Source of the DNA: Apostichopus japonicus
Taxonomy: Eukaryota; Echinodermata; Holothuroidea; Aspidochirotida; Stichopodidae
Assembly (NCBI RefSeq): GCF_037975245.1
Contig: NC_092565.1
Location: 7,618,999-7,682,998 of the forward strand
Reading direction: 5' to 3'
Length of the DNA stretch: 64,000 nucleotides
Shown: one piece after another, positions 19,817-33,100 of the stretch
How the letters are laid out: each line of letters starts with the position of its first letter
How positions within the stretch are numbered: the stretch's first letter is position 1
Made by a program: the position numbers and the translations under genes
Notes under the pieces: model-generated
The model's database searches: none
The model's input: the letters and a program-made list of their open reading frames with translations, nothing else
What the model was told of the DNA's origin: nothing

Positions 19817-20773
19817 GTGGCTTGTCATGTCATGGAAAGGTATTTAGGCGCCAAACCCTCATCGTGTGGTGGAAGAGAAGGGATTTTCGAGCGGACTCGG
19901 GGAGCTTCGCGTGCATGCTCATGCACAAAACTACACGTCTACATGGGCTGACAAACAGTGACATGTTTACTCATTTTGTTAGACATCGATAATTGTTCGA
20001 CTTATTATTACATAAATGATCAATTTGAAGATGTTCATATCTTCATAATGTTTACATAAACAGATATGAAAGGTGGATGTCGATTTAAGTGATGAAAACA
20101 GTTATATTGAGTAATATTGTTTTGTAGATCTTTAGGCGAGTAACATGAGTTACTTCATTACATTGGTTCTAAATGAATATGTAATTAAGTAATTAAGCTG
20201 TAATTAAGCCTTCTCTTGTGTTTCGAGGTACAAAGCTGCTAATAGATCTGCAAAATACATCTAGTTTCAACGTAATACAACGATTTCGTTTAATCACAAA
20301 TCGTTTTTATAAAATTTAACAAGGACGTCAAAATTCCTTTAGCGCTTGGTCAGCTGATTACTGAATACTTGATGTCCTTATTACAACCACTATCCCAGAC
20401 ATGCACAATGTCGTGACACATTGCCAAATGTACTTGGTAACTACAGAGCTTTATGGGCTGACAACTTTGCACTGTGCTTCCTCCTGTACCTAAGATTGAC
20501 TCAATTACAGCCCACGAGGAGTTGACGTCCAATGCATGGTTCAAATCCATTTTTTGGAAGGTTAATAAAAAATCAAAAGAAGGTGTAAATACAAAAAGGT
20601 TCCATACACTTCAAAGCTTACGAATCATAACTTGATTGTATCAATCGACAAACAGATGAATATGATGTTGAATGTTGGCGAATGATTTTTATTTTTGAAT
20701 GTTACAAGAGGGTGATTTGTAAGTTATGAAGTAATGAATGTTAGTAAAACAGACACACAGACACATACACACA
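19817..20773. other. Intergenic stretch after VMAT, no gene seen
   Basis: AT-rich sequence downstream of the VMAT polyadenylation signals. No exon-like segment with family resemblance, no inverted-repeat element with a target duplication. Confidence 0.5.
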
Positions 20774-21062
<289 letters not shown>

Positions 21063-21214
21063 TGATCTCTTGAGTAAGGCAAAATATGTCACCAAAAACA
21101 GAGCTAGTATTGTTCGATACAGGTGACAAACGCCTACAGTGGAATTACGATCTTCCTTACCGGTTTCGAACCTCTGGACATACAATCTTGATTTTCCAAC
21201 TCATTACGATTTTC

Positions 21215-21216
<2 letters not shown>

Positions 21217-21281
<65 letters not shown>
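21217..21281. repeat. (TA)n microsatellite
   Basis: A second, shorter TA run about 160 bases after the long one. Confidence 0.96.
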
Positions 21282-21282
<1 letters not shown>

Positions 21283-22587
21283 TTCACATATTTAATAATA
21301 TCATATGTAATGTGGATGTTTGTAGTATAAAGTGCATAGCACAGCCATGATGATTGTAAGTTACAGCACGCTATCTCCCAAATAAAAACAAAGTCGTCTT
21401 TGCAAATATGTTGTACGTTCATTTTTTTTTCTTCATGAAACTTAAATATCAACTCTTAACACTTCTGTGGAGGTGCAGATCAGAAAAGGACCGAACGCGG
21501 CTGCTGTGTTGGGGGAAGGTGAGTGGGGGAGGGGTGGGGAGCTTTATTAGCAATTACACCTATCACTAACTAATTTGGCTCACATTCCTTTTCATCGTCA
21601 AATGTGTAAGTCTCATAACACAAAGAAAACGTTAAACATAAACCTTTTTCTTTACGATAGAATTTCTCGTATCGACGCTCACCGACGAAGTCACTCTATA
21701 ACGGCTCCAATCGACATCCTCATTTAAATAACAAAGGTTTCTCTGGTTTACTGCAGGAATTTTAAGGAGTATATTTGTGTCAACAGCAGTGCTTCATAGA
21801 TCAGGTATTTCTGGCATCTTCAAGGTCCATTGAAGACTTATCGTCAGTTTGTGATCATTGTAGGGCCTACAACACGTTGAACGCAGTGAATGTTATGATA
21901 CCAACGAGTAAGAAGTGTCCAGTGTTGCTCCAATATAAATAGTCAAGTAATAGCATATAACTTTATTCAGGACATGTGACTATAGTTTGATGTGGAGGCA
22001 AGCCACAAAGTTTAAATTCAATTTTTCTGACAAAACAGATTCTCTGTACATTCCCTGACGAAAAGTCCAGTAAATTATACTGTTTTTTTTTCAATCAAAA
22101 GGGCCTTTAGTTTCCCTTCCGCCCCCCCCCCCAATTATTCAACAACAACTTTTAAACCACATTGTTAATACATTTTCTCAACAAATGGGCACTGCTCAAT
22201 TAAAAGAGGGTACTTTTTAATAACAAAATCTGTACTGTTTTGTTGGAAACAATAAAATGAAGACGAAATATTTTTACTCACCAGTTCATCTAGCACAGCA
22301 ATGATAAAACTCCGATCCGCTCCGTCGGTACGTTGCGAATAATAGAAAATACAGGATCCATCCATAGTACGATTAAAAGTATCTTGAGATCCTTCACAAA
22401 ATAAGAAAAGTTTAGATCGTCCGAAATAAAGTGTGGGCGGTTCCAATACGAAGTCTTCCAAAAATATAAACCGATAGCGGTCGGTTTTAAAGCTTATGTG
22501 AAAGTAGTTCAAGCTTGTTTCTGGTCAAAGTTCAATTAGAATCATAGGGTTCAAACCTGGTATCCCACATCCAGAAAACCCTGCCTG
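21282..22587. other. Intergenic stretch, no gene seen
   Basis: This is ordinary AT-rich sequence with a G-rich tract near 21510-21545 and a poly-C run near 22124. The open frames here resemble no known family. Confidence 0.5.
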
Positions 22588-22650
22588 AGATGTGGTATAG
22601 TCCGATCGGTGCCTTCCAATCATAGGGTCCCCGGTTCGAGTCACTCCAAG
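22588..22650 (+). repeat. tRNA-like SINE fragment
   Basis: A box-A-like GTGGTATAGTCCGATCGG is followed by a box-B-like CCGGTTCGAGTCACTCC. The spacing suits a tRNA-derived Pol III promoter, but no clean acceptor stem is seen, so a SINE fragment is more likely than a tRNA gene. Confidence 0.4.
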
Positions 22651-22810
22651 ATTATTGTATTTCGTCCAGTTACAGAGTTGTTGACAATTCATAATCATTG
22701 ACGAAAAATATGATTTTAAGAGATGACTTCGGTCAGATTGCGGCTTTGATAAACCAATGATGGCTTCTTCGCGAGTTCCAGATTGTCGATGGTCACTGAT
22801 GTTTGAAAAT

Positions 22811-22882
22811 AAACTTTGAAACAGACCAGTGGCGGAGCGTCCATAGAAACTTTGAAACAGACCAGTGGCGGAGCGTCCATAG
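22811..22882. repeat. Perfect 36-bp tandem duplication across a MITE end
   Basis: Bases 22811-22846 are repeated exactly at 22847-22882. The unit spans flanking DNA and the MITE end CAGTGGCGGAGCGTCCATAG, so the duplication arose after the insertion. Confidence 0.9.
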
Positions 22883-23238
22883 AGTCAGGGGGCGGATGCC
22901 CCCCCCCCCCGACGGACTCAAATGGACTGCTGGCGCCCTTTTCAGCTATTTACCACTTTTTACTTATTCGCGATTATTGACTTTTTTATTGCGCTCTAAT
23001 CTACCTATTGACATTTGTCACATGATTTTGTTGGCGATGACACCTATTTATTCTTCGTTTATCTGCAAATTAGCAAGGCCCGGAAAGGGTCATTTCCGGC
23101 GATCTAGGGAGTATCTTTACTCAAAAAATTTATGTACGCTCCGCGCCAACCTGTGGTGGCGCTCCGCTTAGATAAAGTCGAAAGCGCCCATACAGACCAT
23201 TCTCGCCCCTCTGACCAATACCCCTAGCTCCGCCACTG
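22863..23238. mobile_element. hAT-type MITE, member 1 of a closely related pair
   Basis: The ends are CAGTGGCGGAGC and GCTCCGCCACTG, a perfect 12-bp inverted repeat. The interior is nearly identical to 24834-25175, including the conserved core at 23133-23174. No target duplication is visible directly around it: the left octamer is AAACAGAC and the right GCTCCCAA. Confidence 0.8.
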
Positions 23239-24825
23239 GCTCCCAATCATTCTTTCCCGTCAATCCGTTTAGTATTCCCCCCCCCCCTCCCTCCCCAACC
23301 GAACCTCGTTTGTTAAAGGAATATCTAATGATCATATAGACACACACTTATTCTAATGTTAAATCAGCAAAGAGCAAGCAATAATGATCTTATCACTAAG
23401 ATTTTTTTTCATTTCTTAGTTACACCATCATTTAACTTCCCACTCAATCCTACACTCCCTGATACCCTTCCATCCCAATGAAGGAAACTTCATCGTTACA
23501 CGCAGCACGCAACGATCTTTGTTTTACTTAATTGATCCTTACTGAGTCTCTCAACTTAAAAGCTTTTTTTTCCAAATAGATTAATGAAATTTACACAGTT
23601 TTAAGTAATAAATTAGAAGCATCTCTTTGTTGAAACATTGAATTATCGGCCTAGTCTTCCGATAAGCGTAACTCGGGGTTGAAAGAAATCGGTGAGAGCT
23701 AGCAGGCAGTAATGATATTAACTTACATATATATATTTTCAAATCTCATTTAGGACGAATTATTAGGTCCCCCTGGTAACATAATTCACCCCCCCCCCCT
23801 ATTCTCCCCTACCTTTCTTAAACACTCACCGCTTCTCTTACAGCTAATATATGAGATATCCTCGTAAAGCGTGATGATCTAGGTCCCTCATTTATCTAAT
23901 GCATGGGAGGAACTCGAAACTTTCTTCCTTATCCGCATATTCCAAGCTTTCTCCAAGAAAAGAGTTACAGTACGTATTACCCAGATGCTATGTAAATAAT
24001 TAAAAATAGCCTCCCTCCTCATAAAACGTGATGATCTATGTCCCTCATTAATCTAAAGCATGGATGAACTCTCAACTTAAAGCATATTCCAAAGTTTTTT
24101 CCACAAAAGAGCCACAGAACCTACCACACACAAATTATGTAAATGTCACTGAACGGCATCCGTAGTGACATCGTTTTTTGGTCCACATTTGAGTTTCCAT
24201 CATATCTTTAATCTGCTTTTCATACATATCTTTTATTGTGATTGTTAAAATGACCACATCTAAGGACTTTTGAGTCGTTTTTCTGTATCTAGTGGAATTG
24301 TCTCGCTGAGATATAAAAGGATGAATTTTCCGTACGTTTTCGCGGTAGGCCCCTCTGTTCAAGGTCAATGCACGACTATAACATTAGGTCCACTAAGTGC
24401 GGATATTGGTCTCCATTTGCTACTATTACAGTAAACCCAACCGAGCAACGTATCTACGGTGTCTCTTAAAAGACATCATTATTAACAAAGTCGAAAAGAA
24501 TTTTTAGTCTCTTTGGTGTCATTTGAAAAGTATTTCTGATTACATTACGTACAGATTTGCCCTCTCTCCTTTTCTATGAGAAAGGTACATATGGGAAACA
24601 TAACAATGACCGTGATAAAATCAATTTCAAGATTACTAGCGATCAAATCGCTCAATTTGTTTCAAAAAATGGTTGAAAAGTGACATGAATTCCTCCTCAT
24701 TCATTCATTTTATTTGAGCATGTTGATCGCTTGCGATAACATGTCATTACGAATCATTGCAGACGCTCACCCAAACCGTTAAAATATACCGCCACTCCCC
24801 CTCCCCCCTTCTCTTCCTACACTGC
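23239..24825. other. Spacer between two related MITEs, no gene seen
   Basis: It contains poly-C tracts (23278-23290, 23791-23799) and two diverged related segments around GCGTGATGATCTAGGTCCCTC (about 23868) and CGTGATGATCTATGTCCCTC (about 24027), i.e. an old local duplication of about 100-150 bases. No coding exon recognised. Confidence 0.45.
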
Positions 24826-24833
24826 GCTCCCAA

Positions 24834-25175
24834 CAGTGGCGGAGCGTCCATACAGTCAGGGGGCGGATGCCCCCCCCCCCCGACGGACTCAAATGGACTG
24901 CTGGCACCCTTTCCAGCTATTTACCACTTTTTAACGATTATTGACTTTCTTTATTGCGCTCTAATCTACCTATTGACATTTTTCACATTTTGTTGGCTAA
25001 TGACACCTATTTATTCTTCGTTTATCTGCAAATTAGCAAGGCCTGGTGAGGGTCATTTCCGTCGATCTAGGGAGTATCTTTACTCACAAAATGTCTGTAC
25101 GTTCCGCGCCAACCTGTGGTGGCGCTCCGCTTAGATAAAGTCGAAAGCGCCCACACAGACCATTCTCGCATCATC
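24834..25175. mobile_element. hAT-type MITE, member 2, right end lost
   Basis: The left end CAGTGGCGGAGCGTCCATA and interior match 22863-23210. Sequence similarity fades near 25175, so the right inverted repeat is missing. The octamer left of it (24826-24833) is GCTCCCAA, the same as the octamer right of member 1. The conserved core is at 25096-25137. Confidence 0.75.
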
Positions 25176-25472
25176 TGACCAAAAATAAAAAATACTCACT
25201 GTACCGAAAATCTCCAGATTAAATGTATCTTAAAAATAGTTACCCGACAGAGCTCAAAACTGAGCAAATTAGCTTCTTATAGGAGAATCATCATGGTATT
25301 TTTTCCCCTTTTCCTTTCCATGAAAGATTGAAAAGTTACTAATTATTTTGACAAAGTCACATCTCCATTCCAGCACATCCAACCTGAATGTAAGTTATTG
25401 AAATAATAATAAGATTTATTTTCAGTTTTTTTAAATTGAAAGCTCCGTTTTCTACCCCAGGTGTAGGAGGCA

Positions 25473-25819
25473 TTGCAGGTAAAGGTTATATCAATTCACC
25501 TCACTGCCACATTTTCTTTTTACCTTACAACCACCGTCAAATCATATCATCAGTTTAAGCAGACCCTATCAGTACATCTTGATGCCACAGACAAATCTAC
25601 TCAGCTGGCTAATATATTCCTGCTTCCTCGGGATGTGATCATCGATATCAAGAAGCACCAAACACCGAGAATGCTATTGTTACAGACGCTGACCGAACAT
25701 TCACTGATATCTTTCCACAAACATCACAAAATTTGGCAAATGCCCTGACAGAGCAAGGAAGTTCAGAATATATGAGAGATTTAGAAGAAATAATCCAGTA
25801 TTTTGAGCAACAAATTTAG
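25473..25819 (+). pseudogene. Frameshifted coding-like segment, unidentified
   Basis: Two overlapping plus-strand frames both look protein-like. The first, in the 25473-25748 frame, includes TLSVHLDATDKSTQLANIFL and LPRDVIIDIKK. The second, from about 25664 to a TAG at 25817-25819, includes IVTDADRTFTDIFPQ and EYMRDLEEIIQYFEQQ. Joining them requires a single frame change near 25665, so this looks like a decayed gene, processed copy or transposon remnant. No family is recognised. A clean acceptor-like AG lies near 25554. It could also be two chance frames. Confidence 0.3.
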
Positions 25820-27157
25820 ATTTAAAGATTATAAATTTATGCTGAAAATCTTCTAAGTTTGTATTTAGGAAAGCTTTGTATATATGCCAGCATCCTATTA
25901 TTGTAAATGCACCTATTGAAGAATGCCCTGTGTGCATTCTCTCTTTTTCTACGCAAAGACCAAAAGAAAAACACATTTTAAGGAATGTGACCTCTTGTAT
26001 ATTTATTCTCACCATATATTTATATTTTACATCTTCATAAAGTAAAACAACGTAAATGTGTAAAATATTAATATTTACAACTTTGCACCCGTTTTTGTAT
26101 TTAGCCATGTTATAACCTACAACGCAAGATATGAAGTACACTCTTAATAAGCTGCAATATTTCTGTGAAATATCAGAAAAAAAGTTACATTAATTGGAAC
26201 TTTATGGAAAAGAATGTATGTTAAAAGTCTTCAGTATTCCCCTTAAAATATGCTTGAAAGTCAAGATATAATCACTCTTGCTCTTCAACAGTTATTTGCC
26301 ACCCTCCAACAATATTCCTTGTTCAGTCATTACAATTTGTCAAATCTAACAAATTCATCCTCTTTATGGATAAACGGTTGAGAGGAAAGTACTTGTAAAA
26401 TTTATTTTGACATTTTCATTCACAGGTTAACTTTTTTGACATTGTTTCTACTAAAATTTTGAAAAGCTTGAAGCTAAACATTTTTGTTGCCAATACTATG
26501 GCATTCTTTAAGCTAAAATGTTGACATTCTTTAAGCTAAAATTTGGTAAAGATAATGACAACCTGAAAGCCTGGGATAGAATTTCAATAAAAATAAAACT
26601 AGAAGCAAGATGCAAAAGTCTCCCTGCACTATACTACCAGTAAAACCAGAAAAAGGAAAAAAAGAAGATGAAAATATCATTATTATAAAAGTGATAAAAA
26701 AATATTATTAGTACAATTTCAGTTTTATTGTTAGCAGAAGATGTGCTATTTTTTATTATTTTCCATTCAAGTCCAACATGATAGCCGCTCCTCTGTATAA
26801 ATTTTTGGATGATTTGTAAATAACTAACCATAACATTACAGTTTAGCTAATGAAATGAGATGCATACATCTGACTTTCATCATTTGCATATACAGTGCAG
26901 CATATGTTACTCATGACACAACATACATTAAAAAACGTAATGTTACTCATGACGTACATAATAATACGCAACATACGATACAGCACATGAAACAACTGCA
27001 ATGTGACGTTCAACTTTTGTCCAAGATGTCTGGCGGAGTAAACGATCTTTGATAATCTTTGGTAACTGTGACCGTCAGGCTCAAATATACCCTGCTGCCC
27101 GGAAATGAACCAGTAGTTTACATCGTAAAGAATTTGACAAAAGAGAAACAACTATAT
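25820..27157. other. Intergenic stretch and 3' flank of SLC36-like copy B
   Basis: AT-rich sequence without a recognisable exon. On the minus strand AATAAA-type hexamers occur near 26724-26729, within about 430 bases of the transporter stop codon, and could serve as its polyadenylation signal. Confidence 0.4.
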
Positions 27158-30100
27158 TCAATTTGGGCCTTGTAGATTTTCAATAATTTGCCTTACAGAG
27201 AAATAAACTCCTGTCACCATGCCAACCAGACCGATCGAAATGAGCAGAACGTCTTTCATGATGACTAATGTAGATCGACCTCCGAGACGAATGTGGATAA
27301 GGCACGGGATAACGTAGGCCAGCATAGTACTTCCCACTGCACCTGTAGCAAACGAGAAAGGTGAGGAAGTTATAAACTATTGTTGGGAGCTTTCCTGGAT
27401 GAGGAAATCACACTCATTATTTCATGTATACAGATCATGTTGATTTCAGTGAAAATTAATCAGAAAGCACATAAAAAAAGAGGACCTCATTTCCTACTGC
27501 TATTATAATATGCAGAAACCTGTTACTTTAGATATTAGAATAGCTATCACAAAACAAGATAACTATTTTTAAAGGTTAATTCCTTCCACCTTGCTTTTCA
27601 GCTAATTTGTTTATCAAATACAATGAGAGAGTCCTTTTGACTTTATTGCTCATCATTCAAAGCTACAATACATCATCTGTACAGTACTATCCAACATTTG
27701 AACTATTCTTGAGGGTGTAACAAACTGACTTGTTTTAAACAAACGGTTGCTGGAGATCTGAGCATGTCTGTACGAGAAATAAAGTTTTGAACCATTCCTC
27801 CTTTGGTCACTAAATAACCTAATTTGACCTTTGGCCTCCTACACTCAAGTCTGGGATTTGGAAGTAATGGTACTAAAGATCTAACAGACGATGGGGCTTT
27901 ATTTTCTTTGGATCCAGCCGTACAGCTCTAACCGATCGCTTAACACATTCCTAATTCTCAGTGCTTGAACTAGTTAACTACCTTTGCTTCGTAATATCAC
28001 GACCCTAATTGTATCAAACTTTCACCAAAAGATTTCAAGAATATGAGAAAATACTCACCAACTAAAGCACTAAAATATGCATAGCTATCCTTCAAGAAAT
28101 AGGCTAAACCAAACTGTATTACGACTATCACTGCACGGACCAAGCCCCGTTTGTAGAAAGGAACCTTGATAGAGAAATGAAAAAGAAAATTCATGAATGT
28201 AGATTGGGAATGGAAGGAGGATGGAACTAATGAAGACCACTAAACTACAAATTTAACTTGTGATTTGCATCAAACAATAGAATGCTATTGTTTGCATCAA
28301 ACAATAGAATGCTATTGTTCGTAGCCACTATGGTGTAACGAAAGTTCATAATTGATGTAATAAAGTGATTCGTTTATTGCTTTCAGAACACTTCTTTGCT
28401 TAACGGCTGATGGAGGACAATGAAAAATAAATGGAACGTAACTGAACACACCATTATTTGTAATTCAACAAATCATTGCTTTACCAAGACACCAATGATG
28501 GAAACGTTAACTTCACCTAGACACATTTTTAACGAAACTTTGAAAGCATGAGACTATCCATTTTCTGTGTTATAAAGCTGACAATCTAGTTTGAAAGCGA
28601 CTGTTTCAAGCAAAGAGAAGTATTGCTTATTGTGCATTGAATGCCTCTTTTTCAACTTATCGCATAACGTATTAGATTGCATAAAGCTCTGTTAAAATTA
28701 TGAATAATACTTAAAATATTCCAGGGATGTAAGAGCAGCCAAAAAAAAAAACGGAAAACTATTCGGAGAAACCAGGGGAATGCCGTCCTAACACATCCTA
28801 CTCCTAGCTCTGAATACTTACGCACTATCGTTATGTTAGGCTAGCTCAAAAGTATTAGCCCTAATACATCCTACCCTAGTTCTGACTTCTCACACACTAT
28901 CGTTATGTTAGGCTAGCTCCAAGTAACGAATACATCACAGCGAAATCCGGAATAAAAAACAGTTTCACATTTGAAAGCGATCACGAATATCGACTATCAT
29001 ATGCGTATCCTGTAGATTTAGCCGCTCACAAATATCACAAGCGTTAATTCCGAAACTTATGTCGAACACCAGCAGTTACGAATCAACATGAATTAGGCAA
29101 GGTTTTTCAACGACAGAAATGAGCTATGGCGATTTGAAGTTCGCACGTACGCAACGATGTTCAGATGGCACACACAATGTTGTACAATGCAATGCGATGT
29201 GTAACAGGAAATGGTATTTTGGTTGATCGATGAGTGAAAATTGAAGTTAGCTTGCTGCAACGGGCCAGGCATTTTTGCCGCTTTGTGTCTTTGATATTTG
29301 TACAATTTTGTGGAACTTTATTGGAATTTATAAAAAAAACGGATTTCCGTAAAAATACGGAAGACTTACATCCCTGTTAAAAAAAAAACGGATTTCCGTA
29401 AAAATACGGAAGACTTACATCCCTGATTATTCTTAATCTGCAAAAACAATAAAAGAAAAATTTGAAGGGGGAAGGGGGTTCATCTATTCTTTAAAAATAT
29501 TGGAGTATGTAATTATAAAGTTTCACATCATGAAAACATAAAAAAAAAGAGGTTAGAACATCTCTGCAATTTTCTTAAGTATACAGCACTTTACACTAGA
29601 TGTCAAAGTGTAAGCTAGTGTTTTGCCTGTTGCCAGTGCAATTTTGCGTATTATGGGATCTAGATTTTCATCCCTCCGAACTCCCCGACATCGAGGGTAA
29701 TTAACAGTCAATTAAATTGACAAGAGGATCATTCACAAAGTGGCTCGCAAATGCAGTCTCAGATTTAAGCATCCAAAAAAATATCTAGTGGTGCACAAAT
29801 ACTAACAGACACTTTTAAAGAGAAAAAAATTTAGTCCTGTCTTTTATTGCCGTACTGTACCTCTCCCCCCTCTGCCCCCTGCCCCCCTCTTGGATGTCCT
29901 CACCAGACTCTCCCTTCACCACTCGGTTCTTTACACACTGTACACAAAGATATCAAATCCTAATATTATAACGCATACAGTTAATTTTTCATGGCTGCAG
30001 TTTTTGGTTTTCTGTTCTGCTCTCTGGCCCATATAGATTAGTCTTTCTTTTCGAATGGAATTGTTCTGCACAAACACTGACCTTTTGAGTTGGTTGTCTG

Positions 30101-33100
30101 GTGACTACCTCTTCACTCTGTACGGATTCGTTCGGTATACCACTTGATAGCAAGGGTTCCCTCGATTCTCCGTTGGGTATGCTTGTGTCAGCTTGTTCAT
30201 CCTCATGAATTGCTGTTGGATGGACATTGAGGTAAACGAGAAGGGTAAGTCTTCTAAAGTTCTGGACGGATAGACATTTGGTTGAACAAATGTTCACTTA
30301 TATATAAACATACTATATACTGTGAAAGTATGTTAATTTACACTTGTATATTAAGTAACTATTAGTTCTAAATGTTAAAATGAATGATATGAAAGCAGGG
30401 ACGTAGCCAGGTGTCGATTTTTTTTTTTTAACTGTCGTTTTTGTAGCATGGTATTTTGTCAGTGCTCTTTTGATCTTGAATACTCGTCAGCTCCGTTAAC
30501 TCGATTGTAATCGTAGAAACATTCACGCCTACTGATTCAACTACTTACTTAATTTGGCAGATGCAATTAGCTAAATTTAGCTTATAGCCAATTACAAGCC
30601 TACAGTTGGCCACTGCGTAATAAAATACATATTGCCTACCTAACCGCACTCTATGGAATGTCACGAACTGTATGCACAACAACGTCGACAACTTTCGTTC
30701 AATGAGTCGTCCTAAGTTGTTGCACCAACAGCATGTTATGAAGCTAAGCTAGCAATCGTACGTGATACGCACTTCCTATAAATAATTATTACACTGCTAA
30801 TACACTGTGATAACATTATTTGTTTTTGGGCCACTGCATATCTGGCTGTATTACAAAATATGAAAGTTTATATTGTCCATCAGTTAAGTTCGTCAAATGT
30901 ATTAAAGTCCAGACATTGGACAATAAACAAGAATCATCCTACTGGAAAACTTGTAAAAGAGCACTATGTTTGTCTTTCTCATATATTATGTAAAAGAACA
31001 TGTAAAAGAATTTAAACAGGAAACAAAGTCTGCTGATAATGATATCATATGATCAGGGCGTAACCAGTATGTAGCACGATAGTTTCATTCAACACTCTAC
31101 CCGCCGAAAAAGACTATAGGATCCGATCTTGTCAGTTTTTTAACATGTAGTTAAGAACCCGTTTACGCAGATAATATTTCAGTTGAGAAAACACTTGAGA
31201 AATTTGCATCAGATGGCAATCGTCGGATAGCTCTGGCCTTCTCTTATTAGGCTAACTTAAACATTTACTAGCTATACAGTTGTATCAAAGACATTTCTGG
31301 ACTATCTTTGTATCTACAAGTATCAGAAGTTGAAAAGTAAGACTACTCTGTACATGTACCTTCAAGGGCGGCGGAACCGGGGGGCACAGGGGGCAAGTGC
31401 CACCCCCCCACTTTTCCTCAGGTTAAAAATGTGCCCTTTTCTACATAAAACTTGTACTCTTGATCACCTTATCAGGTCAGCGATATTTCAGTAAGAGATC
31501 TAATCCTAATTTAGAACTATCAGGGGCGTAGCCAGTATGTAGCACTGTAGGCCCGGGCCTACACTTTTTTTGGCCAAGTTATCTTTTTTATTAAAACACC
31601 CATAATTCAAATCCATAAGCTTGCTGGACGAGTTTAAGAGCCTAGACAGGAAAAACTATTGAAATGAACGTAGCAAGATTATGGCTAAATTAGGTGACCT
31701 TTTCTTCTGTCATCTAGGCTGTCATTCATATCGCGTGCCGTTTCATTCAATACTCTACCCGCCGAAAAAGACTACGATAAGATCTTGTCAGTTTTTTAAC
31801 ATCTACTTAAGAACCCGTTTACGCAGATAAAATTTCAGTTGAGAACATTCCAGTCAAGTAAGCCTATCGTTGATTAACAGACTTTATATGTATAGAGCTG
31901 CAGCACTTTGTTGCTTGTTGTTGTCACGATCGGCGTTCCAAGTTCCAAAACAGCCTTTCGATAAACATTTACTAGCTACAGTTGTATCAAAGACAATTAC
32001 TGACTATGGTTGTATCAAAGACATTTCTGGCCTATCTTTGTATCTACAAGTATCAGAAGTTGAAAAGTAAGACGTTGATGGAGTGATGTGTATACGCAAA
32101 TAAGATAATACAATAAGATTTATAAAGGGTACTAATTATCAGGCTGCATCAGTCCAATCGAATTTCTGCAAAGTGCTCTTTGACATCGGTGCCCCCCCCC
32201 CCCAGATTAAAAGTGCTTCCGCCACCCTTGTGTACCTTCCTAATTTTAATACATTATGTATTATTGAATTACGTACTATTTTAACTTGCTTGTTTTTTGG
32301 GTTTAAAAGTGATATTGAATGAGGTGTCTCAAGTTAGCAAGAGGCCAGGGAACCAGAATGAACATTCGGGAACATTTTACAAACCCCCCATCTAGGGGGT
32401 TTGTAAAACCAAAAATTTTCTTGTACGCTCCGCGGCAACCGATGGTGGCGCTCTGCTCAGATAGTCATGCCTACAACTTTGAAAATCCATATCAATCGCA
32501 AAAAGTGCTCCCCCCCCTTTCAAATTCCTGGCTACATCGCTGTATGAAAGTGTTAAGTTTAAATCATTTTTTGGGCTTTAAAAAATGAAATGATTTTCCA
32601 GAAGGCAAATGTCAACCTCTGTTAGATTCTGTTTATAAAGTTGCCAACGATTTACAGGAATACCAAACTTGAAAAGATAATGTAAACAGCTTGGGTTCAT
32701 CAATTAATGTGACTGGACAAGTAAGTCTAACACACAGATCATTATTCAGCTACTCACATTTAGCAACAAAACTTAATAGAAAATAACATGTTTCCATTCC
32801 AGAGATATGTTAAATCTGAATATCTTGAAAACTGTTATAGCTATAGAAGCACTAATAGCACTTCAACTTTTGTTGTTGTTTTTGTTGTTGAAATATCAAG
32901 ACATAAATTCTGCTTCAAGGGATCATAGATGATGACTCCAGAGTGTGAAAGTGCTTTTGCTGTAAAGTTTATTATGAGGAGCAAATATTTGCTTATAAAT
33001 ACCAACAATTCTAACACATACAAAGGCTAAACACAGAATTTCAGCCTCTACAGATTCCAGCAATCTCAAAACACAGAGAAGTTCAGTAACTTACACTTGC

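Noticed and set aside
22588-22650. A genuine tRNA gene
   Set aside because: Box A and box B are present but no complete cloverleaf with a paired acceptor stem could be drawn, so a SINE fragment is the better call.
25701-26141. 146-residue minus-strand frame
   Set aside because: No family resemblance, AT-rich composition, and it overlaps the more protein-like plus-strand segment only partly.
28830-28920. Repeated GTTATGTTAGGCTAGCTC units as a CRISPR-like array
   Set aside because: Only two copies, in an inverted-repeat transposon in an animal genome; no spacer pattern.
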